64,000 nt of DNA, from NCBI RefSeq assembly GCF_034653355.1, contig NZ_JAYEER010000003.1, positions 186,001-250,000 on the forward strand, given 5' to 3'. The notes under the pieces were generated by a model. It saw nothing but the letters and a program-made list of their open reading frames with translations. It was not told where the DNA came from and ran no database searches. Within the stretch, counting starts at the first letter, position 1; each line of letters starts with the position of its first letter. The DNA is from Nitrospirillum sp034653355. GTDB taxonomy: Bacteria > Pseudomonadota > Alphaproteobacteria > Azospirillales > Azospirillaceae. Positions 8,177-15,562 of the stretch are shown piece after piece. The position numbers and the translations under genes were made by a program.

Positions 8177-9601
8177 ATGACACAGAAAAGCGGCCGCATC
8201 CTGATGGTGGACGATGACCAGGACATCCTGGTGGCCGCCCGCCTGTTGCTGAAGCGGGAAGGCATCCTGGTCCATACCGAGAGCCAGCCGGACCGCATCC
8301 CCCTGCTGCTGAAGGACGAGGCGTTCGACGCCGTCCTGCTGGACATGAACTTCGCCATCGGCGCCAACACCGGGCGCGAGGGCTTCCAGTGGCTGAAGCG
8401 GGTGCTGGAGATCGACCCCACCCTGTCCGTCATCCTGATGACCGCGTACGGCGACGTGGGCACGGCGGTGGAGGCGATGAAGCAGGGCGCCTGCGACTTC
8501 GTGCTGAAGCCCTGGTCCAACGAGCGGCTGGTGGCGACCCTGATGAGCGCCATGACCCTGACCGCCTCCCGGCGCGAGGCGGCGCAACTGGGCGCCCGCA
8601 ACAAGGAGCTGGCGGCGGCCCTGGACCAACCGGGACAGACCCTGATCGGCAGCAGCCCGGCCATGGCCCGTGTGCTGACCCTGGTGGACCGCGCGGCGCC
8701 CACCGACGCCAACGTCCTGATCCTGGGCGAGAACGGCACCGGCAAGGAGGTCATCGCCCGCGAGATCCACCGCCGGTCGCGCCGCGCCGACCAGGTGTTC
8801 GTGGCCGTGGACCTGGGCGCCATCGCCGAGAACCTGTTCGAGAGCGAGCTGTTCGGCCACAAGAAGGGCGCCTTCACCGACGCCAAGGAGGACCGCGTGG
8901 GCCGGCTGGTGGCGGCCAACGGCGGCACCCTGTTCCTGGATGAGATCGGCAACCTGCCCCTGTACCAGCAGAGCAAGCTGCTGTCGGTGCTGGAGCAGCG
9001 CGTGGTCATCCCCGTGGGTGGCAACCGGCCCATCCCCATCGACGTGCGCCTGATCTCCGCCACCAACATGCCGGTGGAACAGCTGGAAAGCCCGGACACC
9101 TTCCGCCAGGACCTGCTGTACCGCATCAACACGGTGGAGCTGCGCCTACCCCCCTTGCGCGACCGCTCGGACGACATCCCGGCCCTGGTCAGCCATTTCA
9201 TGGGACTGTACGCCCGGAAATACGCCATCCCGCCGCGCCGCCTGTCCAACGACGCGCTGGCGCGGCTGAAGGCCTATCACTGGCCGGGCAATGTCCGCGC
9301 CCTGCGCCACGCGGTGGAGCGCGCGATGATCCTGGGCGCCGGCGACGTGCTGGAGGCGGAGGATTTCTCCCTGCCCTCCGCCCCCGGCGGGGCGCCCCGG
9401 CCGGCGGCACCGCCACCCACGGCCCTGGCGGCGGTGGACGATGACGGCTTCACCCTGGGCACGCTGGACCTGGAGACCGTGGAAGCCCAGGTGATCCGCC
9501 GGGCGCTGGACAAGCACCAGGGCAACATCAGCCACGCCGCGACAGAGCTGGGCATCACCCGCACCTCCCTCTACCGCCGGATGGAGAAGCATGGTCTTTA
9601 A
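8177..9601 (+). CDS. Sigma-54-type response regulator, NtrC family with GAFTDA motif
   Basis: Response regulator of 474 residues: receiver domain (VDDD at 11-14, phospho-acceptor Asp56 in LLDMNF, Lys in LKPW), AAA+ domain (Walker A GENGTGKE, Walker B GGTLFLDEIGN) and a C-terminal Fis-type helix-turn-helix ending SLYRRMEKHGL. The loop that contacts sigma-54 reads GAFTDA instead of the usual GAFTGA, a variant known from one branch of these regulators; whether it acts with sigma-54 is therefore uncertain. The start ATG at 8177 directly precedes the receiver domain. The histidine kinase gene overlaps its 3' end by 11 bases. Targets are unknown. Confidence 0.85.
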   Translation: MTQKSGRILMVDDDQDILVAARLLLKREGILVHTESQPDRIPLLLKDEAFDAVLLDMNFAIGANTGREGFQWLKRVLEIDPTLSVILMTAYGDVGTAVEAMKQGACDFVLKPWSNERLVATLMSAMTLTASRREAAQLGARNKELAAALDQPGQTLIGSSPAMARVLTLVDRAAPTDANVLILGENGTGKEVIAREIHRRSRRADQVFVAVDLGAIAENLFESELFGHKKGAFTDAKEDRVGRLVAANGGTLFLDEIGNLPLYQQSKLLSVLEQRVVIPVGGNRPIPIDVRLISATNMPVEQLESPDTFRQDLLYRINTVELRLPPLRDRSDDIPALVSHFMGLYARKYAIPPRRLSNDALARLKAYHWPGNVRALRHAVERAMILGAGDVLEAEDFSLPSAPGGAPRPAAPPPTALAAVDDDGFTLGTLDLETVEAQVIRRALDKHQGNISHAATELGITRTSLYRRMEKHGL

Positions 9602-10970
9602 GTCGTCGTTCAGCACGGCGCTGACCCTGCGGGTGGCCCTGCTGTGTCTCAGCTGCGTGGCCCTGGGCCTGCTGCTGCAGGCGACGGACTACCACGCGAC
9701 CGAACTGCTGGTGGGCGTGCTGATCGTGCTGCAGATCGGCGGCGTGGTGCGGGTGGTGAACACCACCAACCGCGAGCTGGCCCGCTTCCTGAACGCGCTC
9801 AGCCATTCCGACTTCACCCAGAGCTTCAGCTACCGCGCCATGGGCCCCAGCTTCCAGGAACTGGGCCGCGCCTTCGCCGGGGTGTTCGACAAGTTCCGCG
9901 ACGCCCGCGCCGACGCCGAGCGCAAGGCCGACTACCTGAACGTGCTGGTGGAGCATGTGCCCGTGGCCCTGGCGGAGGTGCATCCCGACGGCCGCGTCAA
10001 CCTGCTGAACAACGTGGCCCGGCGCCTGATCGGCCACGACGACCTGAACCGCCGCCTCGTGGACGGCGGCACGCTGGACAGCGCCCTGCGCGTGCTGGAA
10101 CCGGGGAAAAGCGCCCTGCTGAAGGTGGCGGGCGGCATCACGCCCCTGCACCTGACGGTGCGCGCCACCCAGCTGACCCTGGCCGAGGGGCCGCGCCTGC
10201 TGATCAGCCTGCAGAACATCGGCGGGGAGCTGGAGGCGACGGAGGTCAAGGCCTGGTCGGATCTGGTGCGGGTGCTGACGCATGAGATGATGAATTCACT
10301 GACGCCCGTCTCCTCCCTGGCGGGCACGGCGCAGTCGCTGCTGGCCGATCTGCGCACCCAGCTGGAGACCATCCCCGGCCTGCCCCCCGCCGTGCTGCTG
10401 GACGCGGCCGACGCGGGGGAGGCCATGGACACGGTCACCCGGCGCGCCGGCGGCCTGCTGCGCTTCGTCGAGCGCTACCGCCGCTTCACCCAGATGCCGC
10501 GGCCGAAGGTGGAGCGGCTGAAGGTGCGCGAGCTGTTCGGCCGGGTGGAACGGCTGATGGGCCCGGCGATGGCGGAGCACGGCGTGGCGCTGGAGGTGGT
10601 GGTGCTGCCACCCTCGCTGGAGATCAGCGCCGACCCCGACCTGATCGACCAGGTGCTGATCAACCTGGTGAAGAACGCGGTGGAGGCGCTTGACGAGTGG
10701 AAGGCCGGCGGCATGGCGACCCGCGCCCCGGCCATCATCCTGGCGGGGCACCTGGACGTGACCGGGCACCTGAATCTGCTGGTGCGCGACAACGGCCCCG
10801 GCATCCCGCCCGACGTCGCCGACAAGATCTTCGTGCCCTTCTACACCACCAAGCGCGAGGGCAGCGGCATCGGCCTGCCGCTCGCCCGCCAGATCATGCT
10901 GGCCCACGGCGGCACCATCGCCGCGTCACCGGTGGAAGGTGGCGGCACGGTGTTTACTCTGCGGTTTTAA
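9591..10970 (+). CDS. Membrane sensor histidine kinase paired with the upstream regulator
   Basis: Kinase of 459 residues. Two membrane helices in the first 60 residues leave almost no periplasmic loop, so it probably senses a membrane or cytoplasmic signal. A PAS-like region (about 120-210) precedes the phospho-acceptor His in RVLTHEMMNSLTPVSSL. The ATPase part has the N box (QVLINLVKNAVEAL), G1 box (DNGPGIPPDV) and G2 box (KREGSGIGLPLARQI). It starts inside the response-regulator gene (11-base overlap), so the two are co-translated partners. It converges with the MFS gene and overlaps its end by 17 bases. Confidence 0.85.
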   Translation: MVFKSSFSTALTLRVALLCLSCVALGLLLQATDYHATELLVGVLIVLQIGGVVRVVNTTNRELARFLNALSHSDFTQSFSYRAMGPSFQELGRAFAGVFDKFRDARADAERKADYLNVLVEHVPVALAEVHPDGRVNLLNNVARRLIGHDDLNRRLVDGGTLDSALRVLEPGKSALLKVAGGITPLHLTVRATQLTLAEGPRLLISLQNIGGELEATEVKAWSDLVRVLTHEMMNSLTPVSSLAGTAQSLLADLRTQLETIPGLPPAVLLDAADAGEAMDTVTRRAGGLLRFVERYRRFTQMPRPKVERLKVRELFGRVERLMGPAMAEHGVALEVVVLPPSLEISADPDLIDQVLINLVKNAVEALDEWKAGGMATRAPAIILAGHLDVTGHLNLLVRDNGPGIPPDVADKIFVPFYTTKREGSGIGLPLARQIMLAHGGTIAASPVEGGGTVFTLRF

Positions 10971-12216
10971 CCCCGCCCCAAGGCCGCCAGCCGGCGTGCC
11001 TGACCAGGTGGCGCAAGCCCACCAGCGCCGCCATCAAGCCGGAGGCGGCGCCCACCCCCAGGGACCAGCGCGGGCCGGCCACGTCCGCCACCCAGCCGAC
11101 GACGGGGGCGCCCAACGGCGTGCCCCCGACCGCGATGGCCAGCAGCAGGGCCACCACCCGGCCGCGCATGGCGCTGTCAGTCGATAATTGCACCAAGCTG
11201 TTGGTGGAGGTGGTGAAGGTCTGCGCCGCCACGCCGACGACCACCAGCAGGATGCCGAACGCCCACGTGGTGGGCATGACCGCCGCCAGGGCACATCCCG
11301 CGCCGAACAGCAGGGCGGCGCCCGTCAGCAAGGACACGGTGGGCGTGGCGCGTCTGGCCGCCAGCAGCGCGCCGGCGACGGAGCCGATGGCCATGGTGGA
11401 GCTGAGCACGCCGTACTCGTCCGCCCCGGCCCGGAAGACGTGCACCGACATGGTGGAAATGAAGATGGGGAAGTTCAGGCCGAAAGTGCCGATGAGGAAC
11501 AGCATCAGCAGCAAGGCCCGCAGGTCCGGCCGGCCCCAGACATAGCGGAAGCCGCCGACGAAACTGCCCCGGCTGCGCACCGCCCGCGTGCGGGGATGGA
11601 TGTCCGCCGCCCGCAGTAGGCAAAGGGACCCGATGACGGCGACGAAGGAGGCGGCGTTGATCAGGAACACCCAGCCGGTGCCCACCGCCGCGATCAGCAC
11701 GCCCGCCACCGCCGGCCCGATCATGCGCGCCGCGTTGAAGGAGGTGGAGTTGAGCGCCACCGCGTTGGCCAGGTCCGCCTCGCCCACCAGTTCACCGATG
11801 AAGGTCTGGCGCGCGGGCGCGTCGAAGGCGGCGACACAGCCCAGCAGGAAGGCGAAGATGTAGACGTGCCACAGCTGCACCAGGCCCAGCACGGTCAGCA
11901 GGCCCAGGCCCAGCGCCAGCAGGGCGGAGGCGGCCTGGGTGCAGAACAGCAGGCGCCGCCGGTCGAAATAGTCGGCGGCGAAACCGCTGAAGGGCAGCAG
12001 CAGGGCCAGGGGGCCGAACTGTAGGGCCATGACAACGCCGACGGCGGAGGCGCCGTTGACGTGCGCCAGTTCCGTCAGCACCAGCCAGTCCTGCGCCGTG
12101 CGCTGCATCCAGGTGCCCACGTTGGACACGATACCGCCGGCGGACCATAGACGGAAATTGCGGTTGGCCAGGGCACGGAAAGTGCCGGTCGAGGCCGGGG
12201 TGGCGGGCACCGTCAT
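10954..12216 (-). CDS. MFS exporter, EntS-like (MFS_3) type
   Basis: Integral membrane protein of 420 residues with about 12 predicted helices. FRALANRNFRLWSAGGIVSN and MQRTAQDWLVL at the start, GFAADYFDRRRLL in the loop after helix 2 and FDAPARQTFIGELV mark the MFS_3 / enterobactin-exporter-like group. The substrate is unknown. Its ATG overlaps the TGA of the upstream hydrolase by four bases (ATGA), so the two are translationally coupled, and a MarR regulator heads the operon. This suggests drug or metabolite efflux induced by a MarR ligand. Confidence 0.8.
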   Translation of the reverse strand: MTVPATPASTGTFRALANRNFRLWSAGGIVSNVGTWMQRTAQDWLVLTELAHVNGASAVGVVMALQFGPLALLLPFSGFAADYFDRRRLLFCTQAASALLALGLGLLTVLGLVQLWHVYIFAFLLGCVAAFDAPARQTFIGELVGEADLANAVALNSTSFNAARMIGPAVAGVLIAAVGTGWVFLINAASFVAVIGSLCLLRAADIHPRTRAVRSRGSFVGGFRYVWGRPDLRALLLMLFLIGTFGLNFPIFISTMSVHVFRAGADEYGVLSSTMAIGSVAGALLAARRATPTVSLLTGAALLFGAGCALAAVMPTTWAFGILLVVVGVAAQTFTTSTNSLVQLSTDSAMRGRVVALLLAIAVGGTPLGAPVVGWVADVAGPRWSLGVGAASGLMAALVGLRHLVRHAGWRPWGGVKTAE

Positions 12217-12773
12217 GAGGTGCCGTCCAGCAGGGCCAGGATCCCGGCCGTGGTGCCGATTTCACCCAGGCGGGGAAAGATGCGCGTGACGCTATGGTCA
12301 TGGGCCTCGGCATCGCGATCGGCCATGGCGTCGACCGCCAGCGTGACGTTGTAGCCCAGCGCATGCGCCTCGCGCGCCGTGGATTCCACCCCGATGCTGG
12401 TGGCGACGCCGGCCAACACCACCTGGGTCACGTCCCGACCTTTGAGGTAAGCGTCCAGATCGGTATGGGGAAAGGCGCCCCAGGTGCGCTTCACCACACG
12501 ATGGTCGCCCGGCTGGGCATCCAGTTCAGGGACCAGCTCGGTCCAGTCCACTGGCAGGTCGCGAGGAACGCGCCCCTGCTCCGTCCGGCCCGGGGGGCCG
12601 CCGGTCACGGTAACCAGCACCACCGGCAGGCCCTTGCGGCGAAAGGCGGCGGCCAGATCGGCGGCGTTCTGCAGAATCCCGTCCAGGGGCGGCAGGCCGG
12701 GCATGGCCAGCAGGCCTTTCTGCAGGTCGATGACGATCAGGGCGGTGCGGGCATCCAGGGTGGTGACGGCCAT
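12213..12773 (-). CDS. Isochorismatase-like hydrolase lacking the usual cysteine
   Basis: Protein of 186 residues with the isochorismatase / cysteine-hydrolase fold. The catalytic Asp is in VIDLQKG and the Lys in VVKRTWGAF, but the third position, where nicotinamidase-type enzymes have the nucleophilic cysteine, reads GVATSIGVESTA with glycine. True isochorismatases also lack that cysteine, so hydrolysis of a vinyl ether or a non-enzymatic role is more likely than amide hydrolysis. Start at 12773 with AAGGAG upstream. It is the middle gene of a marR-hydrolase-MFS operon. Confidence 0.8.
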   Translation of the reverse strand: MAVTTLDARTALIVIDLQKGLLAMPGLPPLDGILQNAADLAAAFRRKGLPVVLVTVTGGPPGRTEQGRVPRDLPVDWTELVPELDAQPGDHRVVKRTWGAFPHTDLDAYLKGRDVTQVVLAGVATSIGVESTAREAHALGYNVTLAVDAMADRDAEAHDHSVTRIFPRLGEIGTTAGILALLDGTS

Positions 12774-12799
12774 GGCCGGTCTCCTTAAATTTGGGAATA

Positions 12800-13264
12800 T
12801 CAGTCGGTGACCAGACGCTTCAAAAGGTCGACCGCGCGGCCCAGTTCCGCCCGCTCCGTCGCCGTCAGGCGGGCGCGCATGGCGCGGAACAGCCAGTCCT
12901 CATGCAGGGCGCGGCCTACCCGCACCCGCTCGCGGCAGGCCGGGGTCAGGTCCCACAAGGTCTGGCGGCCATCGGCGGGATCGGGGCTGCCCATCACCAG
13001 GCCCGCCGCCTCCAGCGCCGCGACGGTGGCGCCCATGGACTGGGGCCGCACGCCCTCCGCCTTGGCCAGGGCCGTCACCGTGGCCGGCCCGCCGTCCAGC
13101 CGGCGCAGCACGGCGATTTGCGAGGGCGTCAGGTCGCCGACGTTGGCCTGCTCACGCAACTTGCGCCGCAGCTGGCCCATGACCACGCGCAGCTCCACCG
13201 CCGTCGCCATGACGGCCGGAGCATCGGGATCGCCCGTGCCGGGCATGTTCAGGGGATCGTTCAT
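12800..13264 (-). CDS. MarR-family transcriptional regulator
   Basis: Regulator of 154 residues with the MarR winged helix: LRRKLREQANVGDLTPSQIAVL, then ALAKAEGVRPQSMGATVAALEAAGLV as recognition helix and DPADGRQTLWDLT as wing. It heads an operon with a hydrolase (26 bases downstream) and an MFS exporter, and by family rule probably represses them and itself until a small aromatic or antibiotic ligand binds. An imperfect inverted repeat lies just upstream at 13285-13310. Confidence 0.85.
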   Translation of the reverse strand: MNDPLNMPGTGDPDAPAVMATAVELRVVMGQLRRKLREQANVGDLTPSQIAVLRRLDGGPATVTALAKAEGVRPQSMGATVAALEAAGLVMGSPDPADGRQTLWDLTPACRERVRVGRALHEDWLFRAMRARLTATERAELGRAVDLLKRLVTD

Positions 13265-13284
13265 GCCCTGGATCTAGCAGATGC

Positions 13285-13310
13285 GAAGGTAAGCTACAAA
13301 GCCTTCCTTC
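13285..13310. promoter_or_regulatory. Imperfect inverted repeat, candidate MarR operator
   Basis: GAAGGTAAGCT and AAGCCTTCCTTC face each other across three bases, with a one-base bulge. The site ends 21 bases upstream of the marR start codon, where an autoregulatory operator would be expected. Assignment is by position and symmetry only. Confidence 0.35.
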
Positions 13311-13456
13311 ATATATCAGCGCCACGGCGGCGACGGTTGCCCTGGGGCCTATACCCGCCACCACTTTACTGCGCCGCGCTGTTTGGTCGTTCCCTCAATA
13401 GGTGTGTCGCGATAGATTTACCGCTCTCAGGCGGGGCCTTGCGGTTGGGGAGGGGC

Positions 13457-14377
13457 ATGGTGCGCAGGATGTTTCTGGTGACGGCGTTGCTGGCGCTGCT
13501 GGGCGCCGGATTCCATATGGCGACGACGACGGCCGACGCGCAGGCGCAGACCGCGCCGCCGGTCGTGACTACGGCCCCCCCTGCCGCCACCGCGCCGGCG
13601 CCCGGGACGGCCCCCGGTCCGTCCGCCCCGGCGCCGCGCACAACCATCCTGGTCGACCCAGGCGCCGCCGCGCCCCAGCCCAGCCTGTCCGCCACCTGGC
13701 GGGCGCTGCCGGAAAACCAGAAGACCCTGGCGGTGGGCAGCGTGCTGGTGCTGGTGGCGGTCACCGCCGCCCTGCTGTACCTCGCCATGTCCACCGACAT
13801 GCTGCGCGACAACACGCCGTCCACCTTCGCCGGCGTCACCAGCGCTACGGGCAAGCCGCTGCGCCGCGCCTTCAGCCTGGCGCAAAGCCAGATGGCCTGG
13901 TGGTTCGTCATCGTGCTGGCGGCCTACCTTTACCTGTTCCTGGTGACGGGGGAGCTGGACACCCTGACCGGCCAGGCGCTGTGCCTGATGGGCCTGGGCA
14001 CCGGCACCGCCATGGGGGCGGCGATGGTGGAGCAGAACAAGACCAACCCCATCCTGGCCGCCTACCAGGCCGTGCTGACCCAGATCGCCGACCCGGCCAC
14101 GGCGCCGGCCGACCTGCCCACCCTGACCGCCACCCGCGACACGCTGGCCCGCCAGCTGGCGTCGCGGGATTTCGTCCATGACATCCTGACCGACGCCAAC
14201 GGCATCAGCCTGCACCGGTTCCAGACGGCGGTGTGGACGGTGGTCATCGGCGTGCTGTTCCTGATCGAGACGGTGGTCCACCGCAAGATGCCGGACCTCG
14301 ACCCCTATAGCCTGGGCGTATTGGGCATCAGCGCCGGCACCTATCTGGGCTTCAAGATTCCGGAACAGCCCAATTGA
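13457..14377 (+). CDS. Membrane protein of unknown function coupled to dprA
   Basis: Protein of 306 residues. An N-terminal hydrophobic segment (MFLVTALLALLGAGFHMA) is followed by an Ala/Pro/Thr-rich linker (about 30-75) and about four more membrane helices (around residues 95, 155, 180 and 260). Distinctive pieces are SLAQSQMAWWFVIVLAAYLY, GLGTGTAMGAAMVEQNK and GVLGISAGTYLGFKIPE; similar unnamed membrane proteins occur in other Proteobacteria. Start at 13457 after GGGGAGGGG. Its TGA overlaps the proposed TTG start of dprA, so the two may be co-translated. I do not recognise a function. Confidence 0.65.
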   Translation: MVRRMFLVTALLALLGAGFHMATTTADAQAQTAPPVVTTAPPAATAPAPGTAPGPSAPAPRTTILVDPGAAAPQPSLSATWRALPENQKTLAVGSVLVLVAVTAALLYLAMSTDMLRDNTPSTFAGVTSATGKPLRRAFSLAQSQMAWWFVIVLAAYLYLFLVTGELDTLTGQALCLMGLGTGTAMGAAMVEQNKTNPILAAYQAVLTQIADPATAPADLPTLTATRDTLARQLASRDFVHDILTDANGISLHRFQTAVWTVVIGVLFLIETVVHRKMPDLDPYSLGVLGISAGTYLGFKIPEQPN

Positions 14378-15492
14378 GGGGCACGCGCGCCCTTTCCCCT
14401 GTCGAGCGCCTGGACTGGCTGCGCCTGACGCGCACGGAGTCGGTGGGGCCTGTCACCTTTCATCGCCTGATGGAGCGCTTCGGCACCCCGGCGGCGGCCC
14501 TGGAGGCCCTGCCCGACCTGGCCCGGCGCGGCGGGCGCGACCGTCCCCTGAGCATCGCACCGCGCGCCGCCGCCGAACGGGAGCTGGTGGTGCTGGACCG
14601 CATGGGCGCCCGCCTGCTGTGCTGGTGTGAGCCCGACTATCCCGCCCAGCTGGCCGCCATCGAGGACGCGCCGCCCGTCCTCACCGTGCTGGGCGACCCC
14701 GCCCGCCTCAGCCGCCCGTCCGTCGCCATCGTCGGCGCCCGCAACGCCTCCCTCACCGGGCGCAAGCTGGCGGCCATGATCGCTCGCGACCTGGCGGAGG
14801 CCGGCATCACCGTCGTTTCCGGCCTGGCGCGGGGCATCGACACGGCGGCGCACGAGGCGGCGCTGCACCGCTGCACCATCGCGGCGCTGGCCGGCGGCGT
14901 GGACGTCATCTACCCGCCGGAGAACGCGGAGCTGCACCGGCGCATTGCCGACCAGGGCGCCCTGGTGGCCGAATCGCCGCCGGGGACGGAGCCGCAGGCC
15001 CGCCACTTTCCCCGGCGCAACCGCCTGATCTCCGGCCTGTCGCGCGGCGTGCTGGTGGTGGAGGCGGCGCTGAAGTCCGGATCCCTGATCACCGCCCGGC
15101 TGGCGCTGGAACAGGGCCGCGATCTGTTCGCCGTGCCGGGGTCGCCGCTGGACCCGCGCGCCCAGGGCTGCAACCGCCTGCTGAAGGACGGCGCGGTCTT
15201 GGTGGAGACGGCGGACGACATCCTGGCCTATCTGGGGCCCCAGGGTTTGGCCACGTTCAATGCCCCGCCTACGGGCGGCGGACCCGTCCCGCCCCCCGCC
15301 GATCCCGGGGAAAAGGAGGTGGAGGCGGCCCGTCCCCGGGTCACCCTGTGCTTAAGCCCGACCCCGGTACACATTGACGAAATTGTCCGGGACTGCCAAT
15401 TGTCTGCGGCGGTGGTGTTGACCATCCTGCTGGAACTGGAGCTGGCGGGCCGTCTGCATCGCCACCCCGGGGGCCGCGTGAGCCTGGCGTGA
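14374..15492 (+). CDS. dprA: DNA processing protein DprA (Smf)
   Basis: Cytoplasmic protein of 372 residues that loads RecA on incoming single-stranded DNA during transformation. The Rossmann-like core shows SVAIVGARNASLTGRKLA, GITVVSGLARGIDTAAHEAAL, ALAGGVDVIYPPEN, FPRRNRLISGLS and GSLITARLALEQGRDLFAVPGSP. A winged-helix domain (about 325-372, PVHIDEIVRDCQLSAAVV) ends the protein. The likely start is the TTG at 14374, overlapping the preceding stop (TTGA); no in-frame ATG precedes the conserved region. topA follows 70 bases downstream, a common arrangement in alphaproteobacteria. Confidence 0.9.
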   Translation: MRGTRALSPVERLDWLRLTRTESVGPVTFHRLMERFGTPAAALEALPDLARRGGRDRPLSIAPRAAAERELVVLDRMGARLLCWCEPDYPAQLAAIEDAPPVLTVLGDPARLSRPSVAIVGARNASLTGRKLAAMIARDLAEAGITVVSGLARGIDTAAHEAALHRCTIAALAGGVDVIYPPENAELHRRIADQGALVAESPPGTEPQARHFPRRNRLISGLSRGVLVVEAALKSGSLITARLALEQGRDLFAVPGSPLDPRAQGCNRLLKDGAVLVETADDILAYLGPQGLATFNAPPTGGGPVPPPADPGEKEVEAARPRVTLCLSPTPVHIDEIVRDCQLSAAVVLTILLELELAGRLHRHPGGRVSLA

Positions 15493-15562
15493 TGCTGGAC
15501 GGCGCCGTCCCGGGATCAAGGTTTTCGGAAAACATCGCCACCTATTGCAGTGCGGGGTCCCC

